Below, in pieces: positions 17,164 to 24,899 of a DNA stretch of 64,000 nucleotides. A program made the translations under genes and the position numbers. Position 1 is the stretch's first letter. Every line of letters begins with the position of its first letter. A model generated the notes under the pieces. The model was not told the DNA's origin. It did not search any database and saw only the letters and a program-made list of their open reading frames with translations. Source of the stretch: Cohnella sp. WQ 127256 (GTDB lineage Bacteria > Bacillota > Bacilli > Paenibacillales > Paenibacillaceae); assembly GCF_024519285.1 (NCBI RefSeq), contig NZ_JAMZCY010000004.1, positions 372,001 to 436,000 of the forward strand. The letters are read 5' to 3'.

Positions 17164-19020
17164 TTACTCTTTTATCATCTGAATATCGAAAGTTGTATCC
17201 TCAACGAGTTCGAATACGTCCTTGCAATATTTCCCGATGCATATGCGTCCCGAGAACATTTTTTGAACCTTCACTTTCCTCTTAGCTTTAAGCATGGAAA
17301 TCGCACCCGTTTGACCCCCGATGACCTTTGCCGATATGCTGTCGCCTGCTTCTAAGCGAGAGCCTCTACATATCGAATTATCAGAAACGAACACGATGTT
17401 CCTGGCGGAAAATAATTCGCATAAGAGTACGCCGTCTCGATTGATCACAATGTCGCCGTTGGATTTTAGCTCGCTATTCTGACACTGATTGACGCTGATT
17501 TCCACGTTCTCCTCCTGCATCCGAGCGACTTCGCTGTGGGTGTCCTGCAGCAAGGCAAGAAAGCTTTGTACGCATCCGTAAGTGACCATCTCCAGCAGCT
17601 TCGTCGGTTGCGAGAATATCTCGGATACTTCCTTCAGCTTCTCGTACTCCTCTTGCTTAATATGCTGGATATTCGAGATCACGTATTGTAATTCTTTAAT
17701 CGCTTCGGGAATTTCTTTCATCTTAGTTTCCATCAGCAATAGAACGATCTGTCCATATCGGACAGACTGATTCTTGGCTTCAAGCGCCTCCGTCAGAAGC
17801 TTGGAGGCAACCAGAAGCTTCTCCATATAATCGCACAGCATTTTCGAAGTATGATAGAGACGGTTAAACAATACGCCGAAGTAACCCGAATATAGCTTGC
17901 TCGCAATAACGTTTCCCCTCACGTTAATGCTACCTGTAGCCGTTATCGTAGAATTGTACACGCTTCCGTATACGTACACGTTACCAAGCGATTCGATGAT
18001 CATGTTGTCTGTGACGTCCCCATGTACGATTACATCACCGGAGAAAACAATGTTGCCCGTCTCGATATCCACATCACCCGATACAACATAGGAAGTAGAC
18101 ACATCGAAGATTTTAATTTTGCTTCCCGTTATTCGTGGCCTTCCCTGAATCCTTGCAATCACGCTTCCATCGGCTGTAAGCTCGACATTGTCCTTCGCCA
18201 CCATAAACAGATCTTTAGGGGGTGTTGGAAGCGTAATGCTACCGCGCACGTCATATCCGGCGATTCCGTCAACGAGCGGGATTTTTCTCGCCATCAATTC
18301 ACCCTCCTTGACGGACGGAATTCGTAAATGATTACGAAAATCAATGGATCCATCAACCTCGAAAAATTCGCTCTCCACCTGCTGTGAGAAGTAGATTTCC
18401 AGCCGCGCATCTTTGCCCAACACGGGTGCTTTCCCCCTAGCAACGACAATGGGAAGATACGTCGGAAGCAACAGCTCTTGCTGGATCGCTGCAAATTCAA
18501 TACGTGCCTTAATAGACATCTCTTCGAGCTTAGCCACAACATCCCCAAGCTGTACTGTCTTCAATACCATACCCATGTCCTCTTCAGCCTTAACAATCAA
18601 CCGGTGTGCCGGGTCCGTATCGGCAATCCTCGAACAGTAACGTTCTTTGGCATGCAGGTGGAAATGAGCGATCAGCTTGTCTTCAGATATCATAACCTCG
18701 AACAAGGGCAGCTGTTCGATCTCCCATGATATTCGATCTTCCGCGCTGACCTCGGATTCCCCGAATACCTCCTTGTCGTTGATATACAATTTCAACGGAC
18801 TCATCGGATAGATGACAGCAAAATCTCCGCCATTGATGGGATCCTGAACATGAATTTTCTGATTGTGGATTCGAATCGATCCATCTTGCTTATACGCTGG
18901 ATCATTCGGGTCTATTTCATCTGTTCCCATTTCGCTAAACGCTGAATGTTCCTCCATCTTATCCAAATTTAATTGGTCAATGAGCGTTATCAGTTCAGTT
19001 TCCGAAATATGTTTCTTCAA
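17164..19020 (-). CDS. FapA-like (DUF342) protein
   Basis: 618 residues. The middle (about 200-370) is a DUF342/FapA right-handed beta-helix region with repeated hydrophobic turns (VVSGDVDIETGNIVFSGDVIVHGDVTDNMIIESLGNVYVYGSVYNSTITATGSINVRGNVI). A helical region (about 390-500) follows, then another beta-repeat end. FapA proteins are found in motility and polymer-associated operons of many bacteria, but their biochemical role is unsettled. TTG 19020 is chosen because GAGAGG stands 8 nt before it; a GTG at 19029 has none. The gene is preceded by a leader of about 350 nt with a c-di-GMP riboswitch and followed by the HD-GYP gene, implying second-messenger control of both. Confidence 0.82.
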   Translation of the reverse strand: MKKHISETELITLIDQLNLDKMEEHSAFSEMGTDEIDPNDPAYKQDGSIRIHNQKIHVQDPINGGDFAVIYPMSPLKLYINDKEVFGESEVSAEDRISWEIEQLPLFEVMISEDKLIAHFHLHAKERYCSRIADTDPAHRLIVKAEEDMGMVLKTVQLGDVVAKLEEMSIKARIEFAAIQQELLLPTYLPIVVARGKAPVLGKDARLEIYFSQQVESEFFEVDGSIDFRNHLRIPSVKEGELMARKIPLVDGIAGYDVRGSITLPTPPKDLFMVAKDNVELTADGSVIARIQGRPRITGSKIKIFDVSTSYVVSGDVDIETGNIVFSGDVIVHGDVTDNMIIESLGNVYVYGSVYNSTITATGSINVRGNVIASKLYSGYFGVLFNRLYHTSKMLCDYMEKLLVASKLLTEALEAKNQSVRYGQIVLLLMETKMKEIPEAIKELQYVISNIQHIKQEEYEKLKEVSEIFSQPTKLLEMVTYGCVQSFLALLQDTHSEVARMQEENVEISVNQCQNSELKSNGDIVINRDGVLLCELFSARNIVFVSDNSICRGSRLEAGDSISAKVIGGQTGAISMLKAKRKVKVQKMFSGRICIGKYCKDVFELVEDTTFDIQMIKE

Positions 19021-19080
19021 GACTAGCACCTCTCGAATGGCAACTCATCGAAGTCACGAGTATACAAATTGCACGCCAAC

Positions 19081-19131
19081 AAGCATAAACGACTGACACC
19101 GTCCTTTCACGGAGTTCAACGTTTATGTCGA
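19081..19131 (-). repeat. Leader element with near-copy at 55169-55194
   Basis: Bases 19081-19106 match 55169-55194 at 22 of 26 positions, both upstream of minus-strand signalling genes. Here the ends form an inverted repeat (CATAAACG at 19084-19091, CGTTTATG at 19120-19127) around an inner CCGT/ACGG hairpin. No coding frame with a start codon passes through it. Confidence 0.45.
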
Positions 19132-19176
19132 AGACTTATCAGAAAAATAAAATGAATGATAACCTTTCTGATAGGC

Positions 19177-19210
19177 AAAAAAAAGAGCATCCTCCGAATG
19201 GAAGATGCCC
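19177..19210 (-). terminator. Riboswitch expression-platform terminator
   Basis: On the minus strand GGGCATCTTCC-ATTC-GGAGGATGCTC forms an 11-pair stem (positions 19210-19185) followed by eight U residues. It lies between the riboswitch aptamer and the FapA gene. Confidence 0.85.
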
Positions 19211-19211
19211 T

Positions 19212-19318
19212 TACGCTCCATTCGGTAACTTGGCAACCATAGAACGTTAGTTCCTTAGGCCCACAGCTTTGCGTCCCTTTCTTTCAAAAGGTTTGCCTTT
19301 TCGTGCATGCGATTCATA
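19212..19318 (-). promoter_or_regulatory. Cyclic di-GMP-I (GEMM-I) riboswitch
   Basis: Read on the minus strand, the sequence shows the conserved GEMM-I blocks in order: GGCAAACC, a GAAA tetraloop region, GGGACGCAAAGC, GGCCTAAGG and GTTGCCAAGTTACCGAA. These are the ligand-binding and tetraloop/receptor elements of class I c-di-GMP riboswitches. CCGAATGG at its 3' end (19225-19218) is complementary to CCATTCGG at the tip of the following terminator (19201-19194), giving a plausible antiterminator. Ligand binding would therefore probably favour termination, an inference. Targets are the FapA and HD-GYP genes. Confidence 0.9.
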
Positions 19319-19345
19319 GATGCATAATCATATTTAACTAATTTA

Positions 19346-19365
19346 GGTAGGCAAACATGCCTACC
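19346..19365. terminator. Hairpin between aminotransferase gene and riboswitch
   Basis: Perfect arms GGTAGGCA (19346-19353) and TGCCTACC (19358-19365). No clear U tract follows, so it may be a weak end of the aminotransferase transcript or part of the riboswitch leader. Confidence 0.35.
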
Positions 19366-19384
19366 CACAAAAACTCATACCTAC

Positions 19385-19414
19385 ATTATAAGTCTTAGGT
19401 CTTAACTATATCAA
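19385..19414 (-). promoter_or_regulatory. Promoter of the riboswitch-FapA-HD-GYP operon
   Basis: On the minus strand TTGATA (19414-19409) and TATAAT (19390-19385) are separated by 18 bp, a good housekeeping promoter. It lies between the end of the aminotransferase gene and the riboswitch, giving a leader of roughly 360 nt before the TTG start at 19020. Confidence 0.7.
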
Positions 19415-19452
19415 GAGACATATCTAAATTTGTCAGATATGCGCCTTTTTTA

Positions 19453-20532
19453 CTATATCTTTGGATCGACTTCCAAAATCCAACCAAATGGATCTTCTAA
19501 TGTCCCTCTTTGCATACCGGTAATAAAGTCATATACCTTGGCCGAGATAGGCCCGGTTTGACCATCATTCAACGTCAGCTTGTCCCCTTGCCAGTTCAAT
19601 TCCCCGATCGGTGAAATGACGGCAGCAGTGCCTGTACCAAACGCTTCCTCTAAGGTACCCTTGCGATAGGCTTCAACTAATTCGTCGATGGAGATTCTCT
19701 TCTCCTCGACCTCGATGTTCCAGTGTTGAAGCACTCGAATGACCGAATCACGGGTTACACCGTCTAATATGCTGCCGTTTAACGCTGGAGTGATGACTTT
19801 GCCCCCGATTTTGAAGAACACATTCATGCTCCCGACTTCCTCGATATACTTCCGATGAACACCGTCTAGCCAGAGCACTTGGGAGTATCCTTTTTCAGTC
19901 GCTTCCTGCTGCGCTTTCAATCCCGCTGCGTAATTACCGCCCGTCTTCGCATTTCCTACTCCACCTGTAACCGCACGGACATACTCCGATTCCACGTAGA
20001 TGCTAACCGGATTGATTCCTTCTGCGTAGTACGAGCCTACCGGAGATAGGATGATGATAAAATGATACTGCTCCGATGGCGATACACCAAGCGTAGGTTG
20101 CGTAGCAATAACGAAAGGACGGATATATAGGGATGTACCTTGCTCGGCAGGAATCCAATCTTCATCTACTTTAATGAGCTGCTTCAGTGCTTCCATAACC
20201 AAATCTTCGTCGATGGATGGTATACTCAGGCGAGCATTGGAGCGATTAAGGCGCTGCAGATTCTTGTAAGGACGGAACATAAGAACCGATCCCTCAGGCG
20301 TCTTATAAGCCTTCATTCCTTCAAATACGGTTTGTCCGTAATGAAATACTTTGGCCGCAGGATCTAACGAGATCGGTTGATACGGAATGATCCGCGGATC
20401 ATGCCAGCCTGCCCCTACATCATAATCCATGATGAACATATGGTCCGTAAAATACTTCCCAAAGCTGAGGTTTTCGATTGCCGGTTTTGTTTTAGGTGTT
20501 GTCGTTAACTCTACAGAAATCTTAAGGCCCAT
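19453..20532 (-). CDS. ilvE: Branched-chain amino acid aminotransferase
   Basis: 359 residues, the length of class IV aminotransferases of the IlvK/YwaA type. Typical blocks are FHYGQTVFEGMKAYKT, NLQRLNRSNARLSIP and the PLP-lysine region NAKTGGNYA (Lys196), followed by LWLDGVHRKYIEEVGSMNVFF and GSILDGVTRDSVI. It transfers the amino group between glutamate and branched-chain 2-oxo acids in the last step of Val, Leu and Ile synthesis or first step of degradation. It is divergent from a LysR gene with a 126-bp gap holding a T-N11-A site, which suggests control by that regulator (inference). Confidence 0.93.
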   Translation of the reverse strand: MGLKISVELTTTPKTKPAIENLSFGKYFTDHMFIMDYDVGAGWHDPRIIPYQPISLDPAAKVFHYGQTVFEGMKAYKTPEGSVLMFRPYKNLQRLNRSNARLSIPSIDEDLVMEALKQLIKVDEDWIPAEQGTSLYIRPFVIATQPTLGVSPSEQYHFIIILSPVGSYYAEGINPVSIYVESEYVRAVTGGVGNAKTGGNYAAGLKAQQEATEKGYSQVLWLDGVHRKYIEEVGSMNVFFKIGGKVITPALNGSILDGVTRDSVIRVLQHWNIEVEEKRISIDELVEAYRKGTLEEAFGTGTAAVISPIGELNWQGDKLTLNDGQTGPISAKVYDFITGMQRGTLEDPFGWILEVDPKI

Positions 20533-20621
20533 TTGAACATCTTCTCCTTACCTTCATCCGTTATTATTTAATGATAGCAGAGCGTTAAGTATATTGATAA
20601 TATTTGTTTTATCGGTTATCC

Positions 20622-20636
20622 ATACCTTTAGGGTAT
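20622..20636. promoter_or_regulatory. Candidate LysR T-N11-A binding site
   Basis: ATACC-TTTAG-GGTAT is a perfect 5-bp-arm dyad fulfilling the T-N11-A rule, in the intergenic space between the divergent ilvE and LysR genes and immediately upstream of the LysR ribosome site. Confidence 0.5.
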
Positions 20637-20658
20637 ATATGAAGGGGGCAATCATCCG

Positions 20659-21546
20659 ATGGATATGCGCCAGCTACGATACTTCTTAGCTATTGCCAAC
20701 GAGAGACAGATTACTCGTGCAGCTAAACACTTAAATATGGAGCAGCCTCCGTTAAGTCGTCAGCTTAAGCTGATGGAGCAAGAGCTCGGGGTTATTCTTT
20801 TCGATCGCAACGGGAAGCAATTACAGCTTACCCAAGCCGGAGAGCTGCTTCGTCAGAGGGCGATCACCCTCATGGATCAATTTAACGAAACAATCACCTA
20901 TGTTCAAGAGGTGGGTGAAGGAGTTCAAGGCGTCTTATCAATTGGAGTCGTCGTTTCTTGTATTTCCTTATTACCTCCAGCTATACGGTTGTTCAACGAA
21001 AAGTATCCGCAAGTTACCTTCAAAATTCAAGAGGGTGACCACTATCAGCTTGGCGAATTGTTAGAAAATCGAGATCTTGAGCTCATTGTGAGCCGACTCC
21101 CTTTTCAATCCGACCTACAATCGCAGCATTATTCCATACTCCCATTGCCTTCGGACCCGTTCGTAGCTGTCGTGCCAAGTGAATGGTGTACAGATCCCAA
21201 TCAACGTACCATGACTCTACAGGAGCTTGCGCGTTATCCATTCCTCACCCTCAAAACGGATAGAACAACAGGCATGCACAATCGTGTTTTTCACGAGTTC
21301 AAACAACATGATCTAGAACCACGAATTATTTGTGAATGCTCCAGTGTCGCTATAACAGTCTCGCTAGTCGCCTCAGGAATTGGGGTGGCCATATTGCCGA
21401 AGTCGGTAATGAACACCTTTGCATCCCCTCACCTTAAACAAATCACGATAGCTGATGTGGAATTTCAAAGCGAAGTTGGTATTGTGTGGCTTCGGGATCG
21501 TCATCTCTCAAAAAGCGCGAGGCACTTCATGGAAATATTCGTGTAG
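20659..21546 (+). CDS. LysR-family transcriptional regulator
   Basis: 295 residues, standard LysR length. The N-terminal HTH is MDMRQLRYFLAIANERQITRAAKHLNMEQPPLSRQLKLMEQELGVILFDR; the rest is a periplasmic-binding-like effector domain (LSIGVVVSCISLLPPAIRLFNEKYP). ATG 20659 is preceded by GAAGGGGG. Divergent orientation to ilvE suggests it controls the aminotransferase gene, though the two could be merely adjacent. The effector is unknown. A bidirectional terminator lies after the stop. Confidence 0.92.
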   Translation: MDMRQLRYFLAIANERQITRAAKHLNMEQPPLSRQLKLMEQELGVILFDRNGKQLQLTQAGELLRQRAITLMDQFNETITYVQEVGEGVQGVLSIGVVVSCISLLPPAIRLFNEKYPQVTFKIQEGDHYQLGELLENRDLELIVSRLPFQSDLQSQHYSILPLPSDPFVAVVPSEWCTDPNQRTMTLQELARYPFLTLKTDRTTGMHNRVFHEFKQHDLEPRIICECSSVAITVSLVASGIGVAILPKSVMNTFASPHLKQITIADVEFQSEVGIVWLRDRHLSKSARHFMEIFV

Positions 21547-21567
21547 ATCGTTAATAAACCGCAGAAA

Positions 21568-21615
21568 AAAGCCTTCAAAACCACCTGTTACGCGGCTTGA
21601 AGGCTTTATTATTGT
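21568..21615. terminator. Bidirectional terminator
   Basis: Arms AAAGCCTTCAA and TTGAAGGCTTT, with T-rich runs on both sides (minus strand TTTTTTC), lie between the LysR gene and the convergent YdjO-like gene. Confidence 0.8.
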
Positions 21616-21629
21616 TTCTAATTTTCTTT

Positions 21630-21860
21630 TTATGAAATCATCGTGCCTTTTTTGAGGGCCTTCATATCTTTATTCGTATTATCGATCAAGGGTAGCATCC
21701 TCGTTCCACTAACCATCGGAGTGTGACACAGGTGACAAGTGGGTTGATTCTCGAATGCAAAGTTATCGCGAATCCAACCCTTACAGCCTTCCGTTGGGCA
21801 TGACCAAATCGCTGTGTCTTCCAAAGGAACTTCCTCTAACGATTTTTTTCGATAGTACAT
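21630..21860 (-). CDS. YdjO-type cold-inducible protein
   Basis: 76 residues. The sequence carries WSCPTEGCKGWIRDNF and CHLCHTPM, a two-Cys-pair pattern suggesting a small zinc ribbon. Size and motif match the cold-inducible YdjO family of Bacilli, whose function is unknown. ATG 21860 has the ribosome site GGAGGGG. It lies downstream of the cold-shock gene with a terminator between, so read-through would co-express them. Confidence 0.82.
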   Translation of the reverse strand: MYYRKKSLEEVPLEDTAIWSCPTEGCKGWIRDNFAFENQPTCHLCHTPMVSGTRMLPLIDNTNKDMKALKKGTMIS

Positions 21861-21879
21861 ATTAACCCCTCCTTAGATT

Positions 21880-21916
21880 AAAGAACTGCCCTCAACAATG
21901 TTAAGGGCAGTTCTTA
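21880..21916 (-). terminator. Terminator after the cold-shock gene
   Basis: Arms AAGAACTGCCCT and AGGGCAGTTCTT around a short loop, on the minus strand followed by TTTAAT, between the cold-shock and YdjO-like genes. Confidence 0.8.
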
Positions 21917-21936
21917 TCTTCCTAGAAATCTGAGAA

Positions 21937-22137
21937 CTACAGTTTTACAACGTTCTCAGCTTGTGGTCCACGGTTGCCTTGTACAATGTTGAATTGTACT
22001 CTTTGGCCTTCGTCAAGGGATTTGTAGCCGTCGCCTTGAATAGCAGAGAAATGAACGAATACATCATTTCCGCCTTCAACTTCGATAAATCCAAAACCTT
22101 TGTCTGCGTTAAACCATTTTACTGAACCTGTTTCCAT
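21937..22137 (-). CDS. cspB: Cold-shock protein (CspA/B family)
   Basis: 66 residues, one cold-shock domain: [22 protein letters not shown] contains RNP1 (KGFGFI) and DVFVHFSAI holds RNP2. It binds single-stranded RNA or DNA and acts as an RNA chaperone. ATG 22137 follows GGGGG; the longer frame to 22167 has no site. An mRNA leader of about 140 nt from the promoter at 22282-22287 is typical of cold-shock genes and probably mediates temperature-dependent translation. Confidence 0.95.
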   Translation of the reverse strand: METGSVKWFNADKGFGFIEVEGGNDVFVHFSAIQGDGYKSLDEGQRVQFNIVQGNRGPQAENVVKL

Positions 22138-22281
22138 AATAAGTGACCCCCAAAATTTTATTAACATGTTTTTCTTGAGTTAAACAAAAATCACACATTG
22201 AAAAAGTTATCATTGCACAAATGAACACCTTTTCGATATGTGAGTTTCAAGGTTTTGATTTGTTTAGCAGATCAGATTCTT

Positions 22282-22287
22282 AGTATA
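22282..22287 (-). promoter_or_regulatory. Extended -10 promoter of the cold-shock gene
   Basis: On the minus strand TGT-TATACT is an extended -10 element placed about 145 bp before the ATG. It yields a long untranslated leader (22138-22275); no good -35 hexamer is apparent. Confidence 0.55.
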
Positions 22288-22395
22288 ACACATTCAAACG
22301 ACAATAGCTCCTACTTCCGTAAAATATTTATATTTAGATGTAACTTTGGTCTAAAGCCCCTTCTCCCACTGCTAAAAACAATTTTCGGTTAAAGC

Positions 22396-22424
22396 TTGCT
22401 TATTACACATAAGTACTATATAGT
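22396..22424 (+). promoter_or_regulatory. Promoter of the initiator tRNA gene
   Basis: TTGCTT (22396-22401) and TATAGT (22419-22424) with a 17-bp spacer, about 45 bp before the tRNA. The stretch 22288-22395 shows nothing further recognisable. Confidence 0.55.
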
Positions 22425-22469
22425 AGGAAATCCAGTTGGAATTCGCAAGTCAGCTCATCTTATTAATGT

Positions 22470-22546
<77 letters not shown>

Positions 22547-22561
22547 ACTTGGAAACTTACC

Positions 22562-22591
22562 ATCCTCGGCGATTATGCCGGGGATTTTTTT
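22562..22591 (+). terminator. Terminator of the tRNA gene
   Basis: Arms ATCCTCGGC and GCCGGGGAT close a stem directly followed by seven T residues. Confidence 0.9.
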
Positions 22592-22639
22592 GTTTTATTT
22601 CCAAACCTACGTTAATAGAAGATACTCAATTCGGCATTA

Positions 22640-22672
22640 TTGACACCTATAACATTATAACGTTATATTGTT
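22640..22672 (+). promoter_or_regulatory. Promoter and GntR-type operator of the dga operon
   Basis: TTGACA (22640-22645) and TATATT (22664-22669) are separated by 18 bp. A 22-bp dyad centred at 22661/22662 spans 22651-22672 with 10 of 11 base pairs symmetric (core ATAACGTTAT), covering the -10 region. Placement fits a repressor site for the GntR-family protein encoded at the end of the same operon. Confidence 0.65.
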
Positions 22673-22716
22673 TACAGAATAGATTAACCACTTCGCCGTG
22701 GAAAAGGGTGAAAACC

Positions 22717-23829
22717 ATGCAACAACAATTCGTTTTACGCAACCTCAAAAGAGTGACGGGAGAAGCTATCGATATCACAATCAACAATAAGGTGATCGTA
22801 GATATTACTCCAGCCGGCAACGGACGAGGGGACGCGAGCTTCGACTTCTCCGATGTATACGTATCAAGTGGATGGATTGACCTACATGTCCATGCGTTCC
22901 CTGATTTCGATCCCTATGGGGATGAGATCGATGAGATCGGGATTAAACAAGGTGTAACTACGATTGTCGATGCAGGAAGCTGTGGTGCCGACCGAATCGG
23001 AGACTTAGTCTCCAGCGGAGAACAGGCTCTTACACAATTGTTCGCCTTCTTAAACATCTCTCACATCGGATTATCCCGAGTTGATGAGCTGTCTCAATTA
23101 GAATGGATCAATGAAGAGAAAGTTATCGATGCAGTGGCAAAGTATAAATCTAGCCTCGTTGGCTTAAAGGCTAGGATTAGCCAAAGTGTTGTCGGTGCAA
23201 GTGGCATCGAGCCCCTTCGTATCGCACGTAAATTATCCGATGAAACTGAGCTCCCCTTAATGGTACACATCGGTTCTGGACCACCGGATATTAGGGAAAT
23301 CGTTCCCCTCTTGTCCAATAGGGATGTGATTACTCATTACCTGAATGGGAAAAAGAACAATCTGTTCGATCAGGAGGGTAATCCGTTACAGGTATTATTA
23401 GAGGCGATCAGTCGCGGCGTGCACCTTGACGTTGGGCATGGTACAGCTAGCTTCTCCTTTAGGGTCGCGGAAGCCGCCATTCAGCACGGGATAGCATTAA
23501 ACACAATTAGTTCAGACATTTATCGGGGTAACCGCATGAACGGTCCCGTCTATAGCCTTGCACATGTTCTATCGAAGTTTCTTTACTTGGGATATTCCTT
23601 GGAGCAAGTCATCTCTGCAGTTACTTCGAATGCGGCAGAGTGGCTTCGCAAGCCGGAGCTAGGTCGTATTCAAATCGGAGATGTCGCAAATCTAACGTTA
23701 TTCGATATTCGGAAAGAACCCGTCACTTTCATTGATTCTGAAGGTGACGAGCGTTCTGCCAACACTATTATTCAACCAAGAGGAGTTGTTGTGAATGGCA
23801 AGCTCATTGAATGCCAAATACGGTCTTAA
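22717..23829 (+). CDS. Amidohydrolase/deacetylase-family metallohydrolase (COG3964)
   Basis: 370 residues, amidohydrolase superfamily barrel. Metal-site motifs are DLHVHAF (His57, His59), LMVHIGSGP, ITHYLNG, DVGHG and SSDIYRG. COG3964 members were formerly called dihydroorotases; those characterised hydrolyse small ester or N-acyl substrates, and the physiological substrate is not settled to my knowledge. In this operon a role removing an acyl group from an N-acyl amino-sugar acid before DgaE is plausible (inference). ATG 22717 has AAGGGTG 8 nt upstream. The next gene starts 35 bp before this stop, so the two are translationally coupled. Confidence 0.82.
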   Translation: MQQQFVLRNLKRVTGEAIDITINNKVIVDITPAGNGRGDASFDFSDVYVSSGWIDLHVHAFPDFDPYGDEIDEIGIKQGVTTIVDAGSCGADRIGDLVSSGEQALTQLFAFLNISHIGLSRVDELSQLEWINEEKVIDAVAKYKSSLVGLKARISQSVVGASGIEPLRIARKLSDETELPLMVHIGSGPPDIREIVPLLSNRDVITHYLNGKKNNLFDQEGNPLQVLLEAISRGVHLDVGHGTASFSFRVAEAAIQHGIALNTISSDIYRGNRMNGPVYSLAHVLSKFLYLGYSLEQVISAVTSNAAEWLRKPELGRIQIGDVANLTLFDIRKEPVTFIDSEGDERSANTIIQPRGVVVNGKLIECQIRS

Positions 23830-24898
23830 ACGCGTCATTAATGCAAGCGGTAGAATGAGTATTCTTGGCGTGTCGGCTCCAACCGATACCGTCATGGACG
23901 CCATGAAGCATGGCGGTCAGAATTATGTAGAGATCGCAGACCTCGTGGACAAGGCCGGAGACTATATCGCTGGAATTCTAGGATCAGAAGCTGCAGTCGT
24001 CGTGAACTCCGCATCCAGTGGTATTGCACTATCGGTAGCTGCCCTTGTGACACGCGGGAATCGCCGCAAGAGCGAGCGTCTACATCAAGAGACTATTCCG
24101 AACAACGAAATCATTATATTAAAGGGTCACAACGTACAGTACGGAGCTCCTGTTGAGACGATGGTCTATCTGGGTGGAGGCAAGCTTATCGAGGTCGGAT
24201 ATGCTAATGAAGGTAAAGCCGAGCACATCGAGGATGCAATCTGCGACAATACGGCAGCCATCCTATACGTCAAGTCGCATCACTCCGTTCAGAAGAACAT
24301 GATTTCCGTCGAAGAAGCATGGGACATTGCACAACGCAGGGGCATCCCGCTTATCGTTGACGCTGCCGCTGAAGAGGATTTGCAGAAATATGTGAAATAT
24401 TCGGATCTTGCTATTTATAGTGGTTCGAAAGCGATCGAAGGCCCAACCTCAGGCATCGTCGGAGGCAAACGCCAATATATCGAATGGCTCAAGGTTCAGC
24501 TGCACGGCATCGGCCGGAGCATGAAGGTCGGTAAAGAAGCCTCGTTCGGATTGCTTCAAGCGCTAGATGAGTATAGTGTGAAAATAGATAAAAGTGAGCA
24601 AGAGAAAGATGCGCTACAGGTATTGATGCCTCTTAACGAGCTTACGGGAGTACAAGTAACGATCGTGCAGGATGAAGCTGGAAGGGCGATATTCCGGGCC
24701 CGCATCAAGATTGATTCTACACTCGCTGGCACAACAGCTGGGAAAGTCGTTGCAGGGTTACAGGATGGCGATATTGCTATCTATACTCGCGACTATGGGG
24801 TAAAGCAAGGCTATTTCGATATCGATCCACGCCCGCTTCAAGGCGACGATATGCAAGTCATCGAATCCAGAATACGCGAATTAACAGGGGGACTCTAA
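23795..24898 (+). CDS. dgaE: DgaE-family PLP-dependent ammonia lyase
   Basis: 367 residues, SelA/Cys-Met-metabolism fold with the PLP lysine in IYSGSKAIEGPTSG (Lys212) and VNSASSGIALS as the phosphate-cup region. The family includes D-glucosaminate-6-phosphate ammonia lyase DgaE, which yields 2-keto-3-deoxy-6-phosphogluconate and ammonia. The following gene is DgaF, supporting this call over SelA itself. Because no PTS is present and a KDG-kinase-like gene follows, the enzyme may act on an unphosphorylated amino-sugar acid (inference). It overlaps the upstream gene by 35 bp and ends 1 bp before dgaF. Confidence 0.88.
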   Translation: MASSLNAKYGLKRVINASGRMSILGVSAPTDTVMDAMKHGGQNYVEIADLVDKAGDYIAGILGSEAAVVVNSASSGIALSVAALVTRGNRRKSERLHQETIPNNEIIILKGHNVQYGAPVETMVYLGGGKLIEVGYANEGKAEHIEDAICDNTAAILYVKSHHSVQKNMISVEEAWDIAQRRGIPLIVDAAAEEDLQKYVKYSDLAIYSGSKAIEGPTSGIVGGKRQYIEWLKVQLHGIGRSMKVGKEASFGLLQALDEYSVKIDKSEQEKDALQVLMPLNELTGVQVTIVQDEAGRAIFRARIKIDSTLAGTTAGKVVAGLQDGDIAIYTRDYGVKQGYFDIDPRPLQGDDMQVIESRIRELTGGL

Positions 24899-24899
24899 C

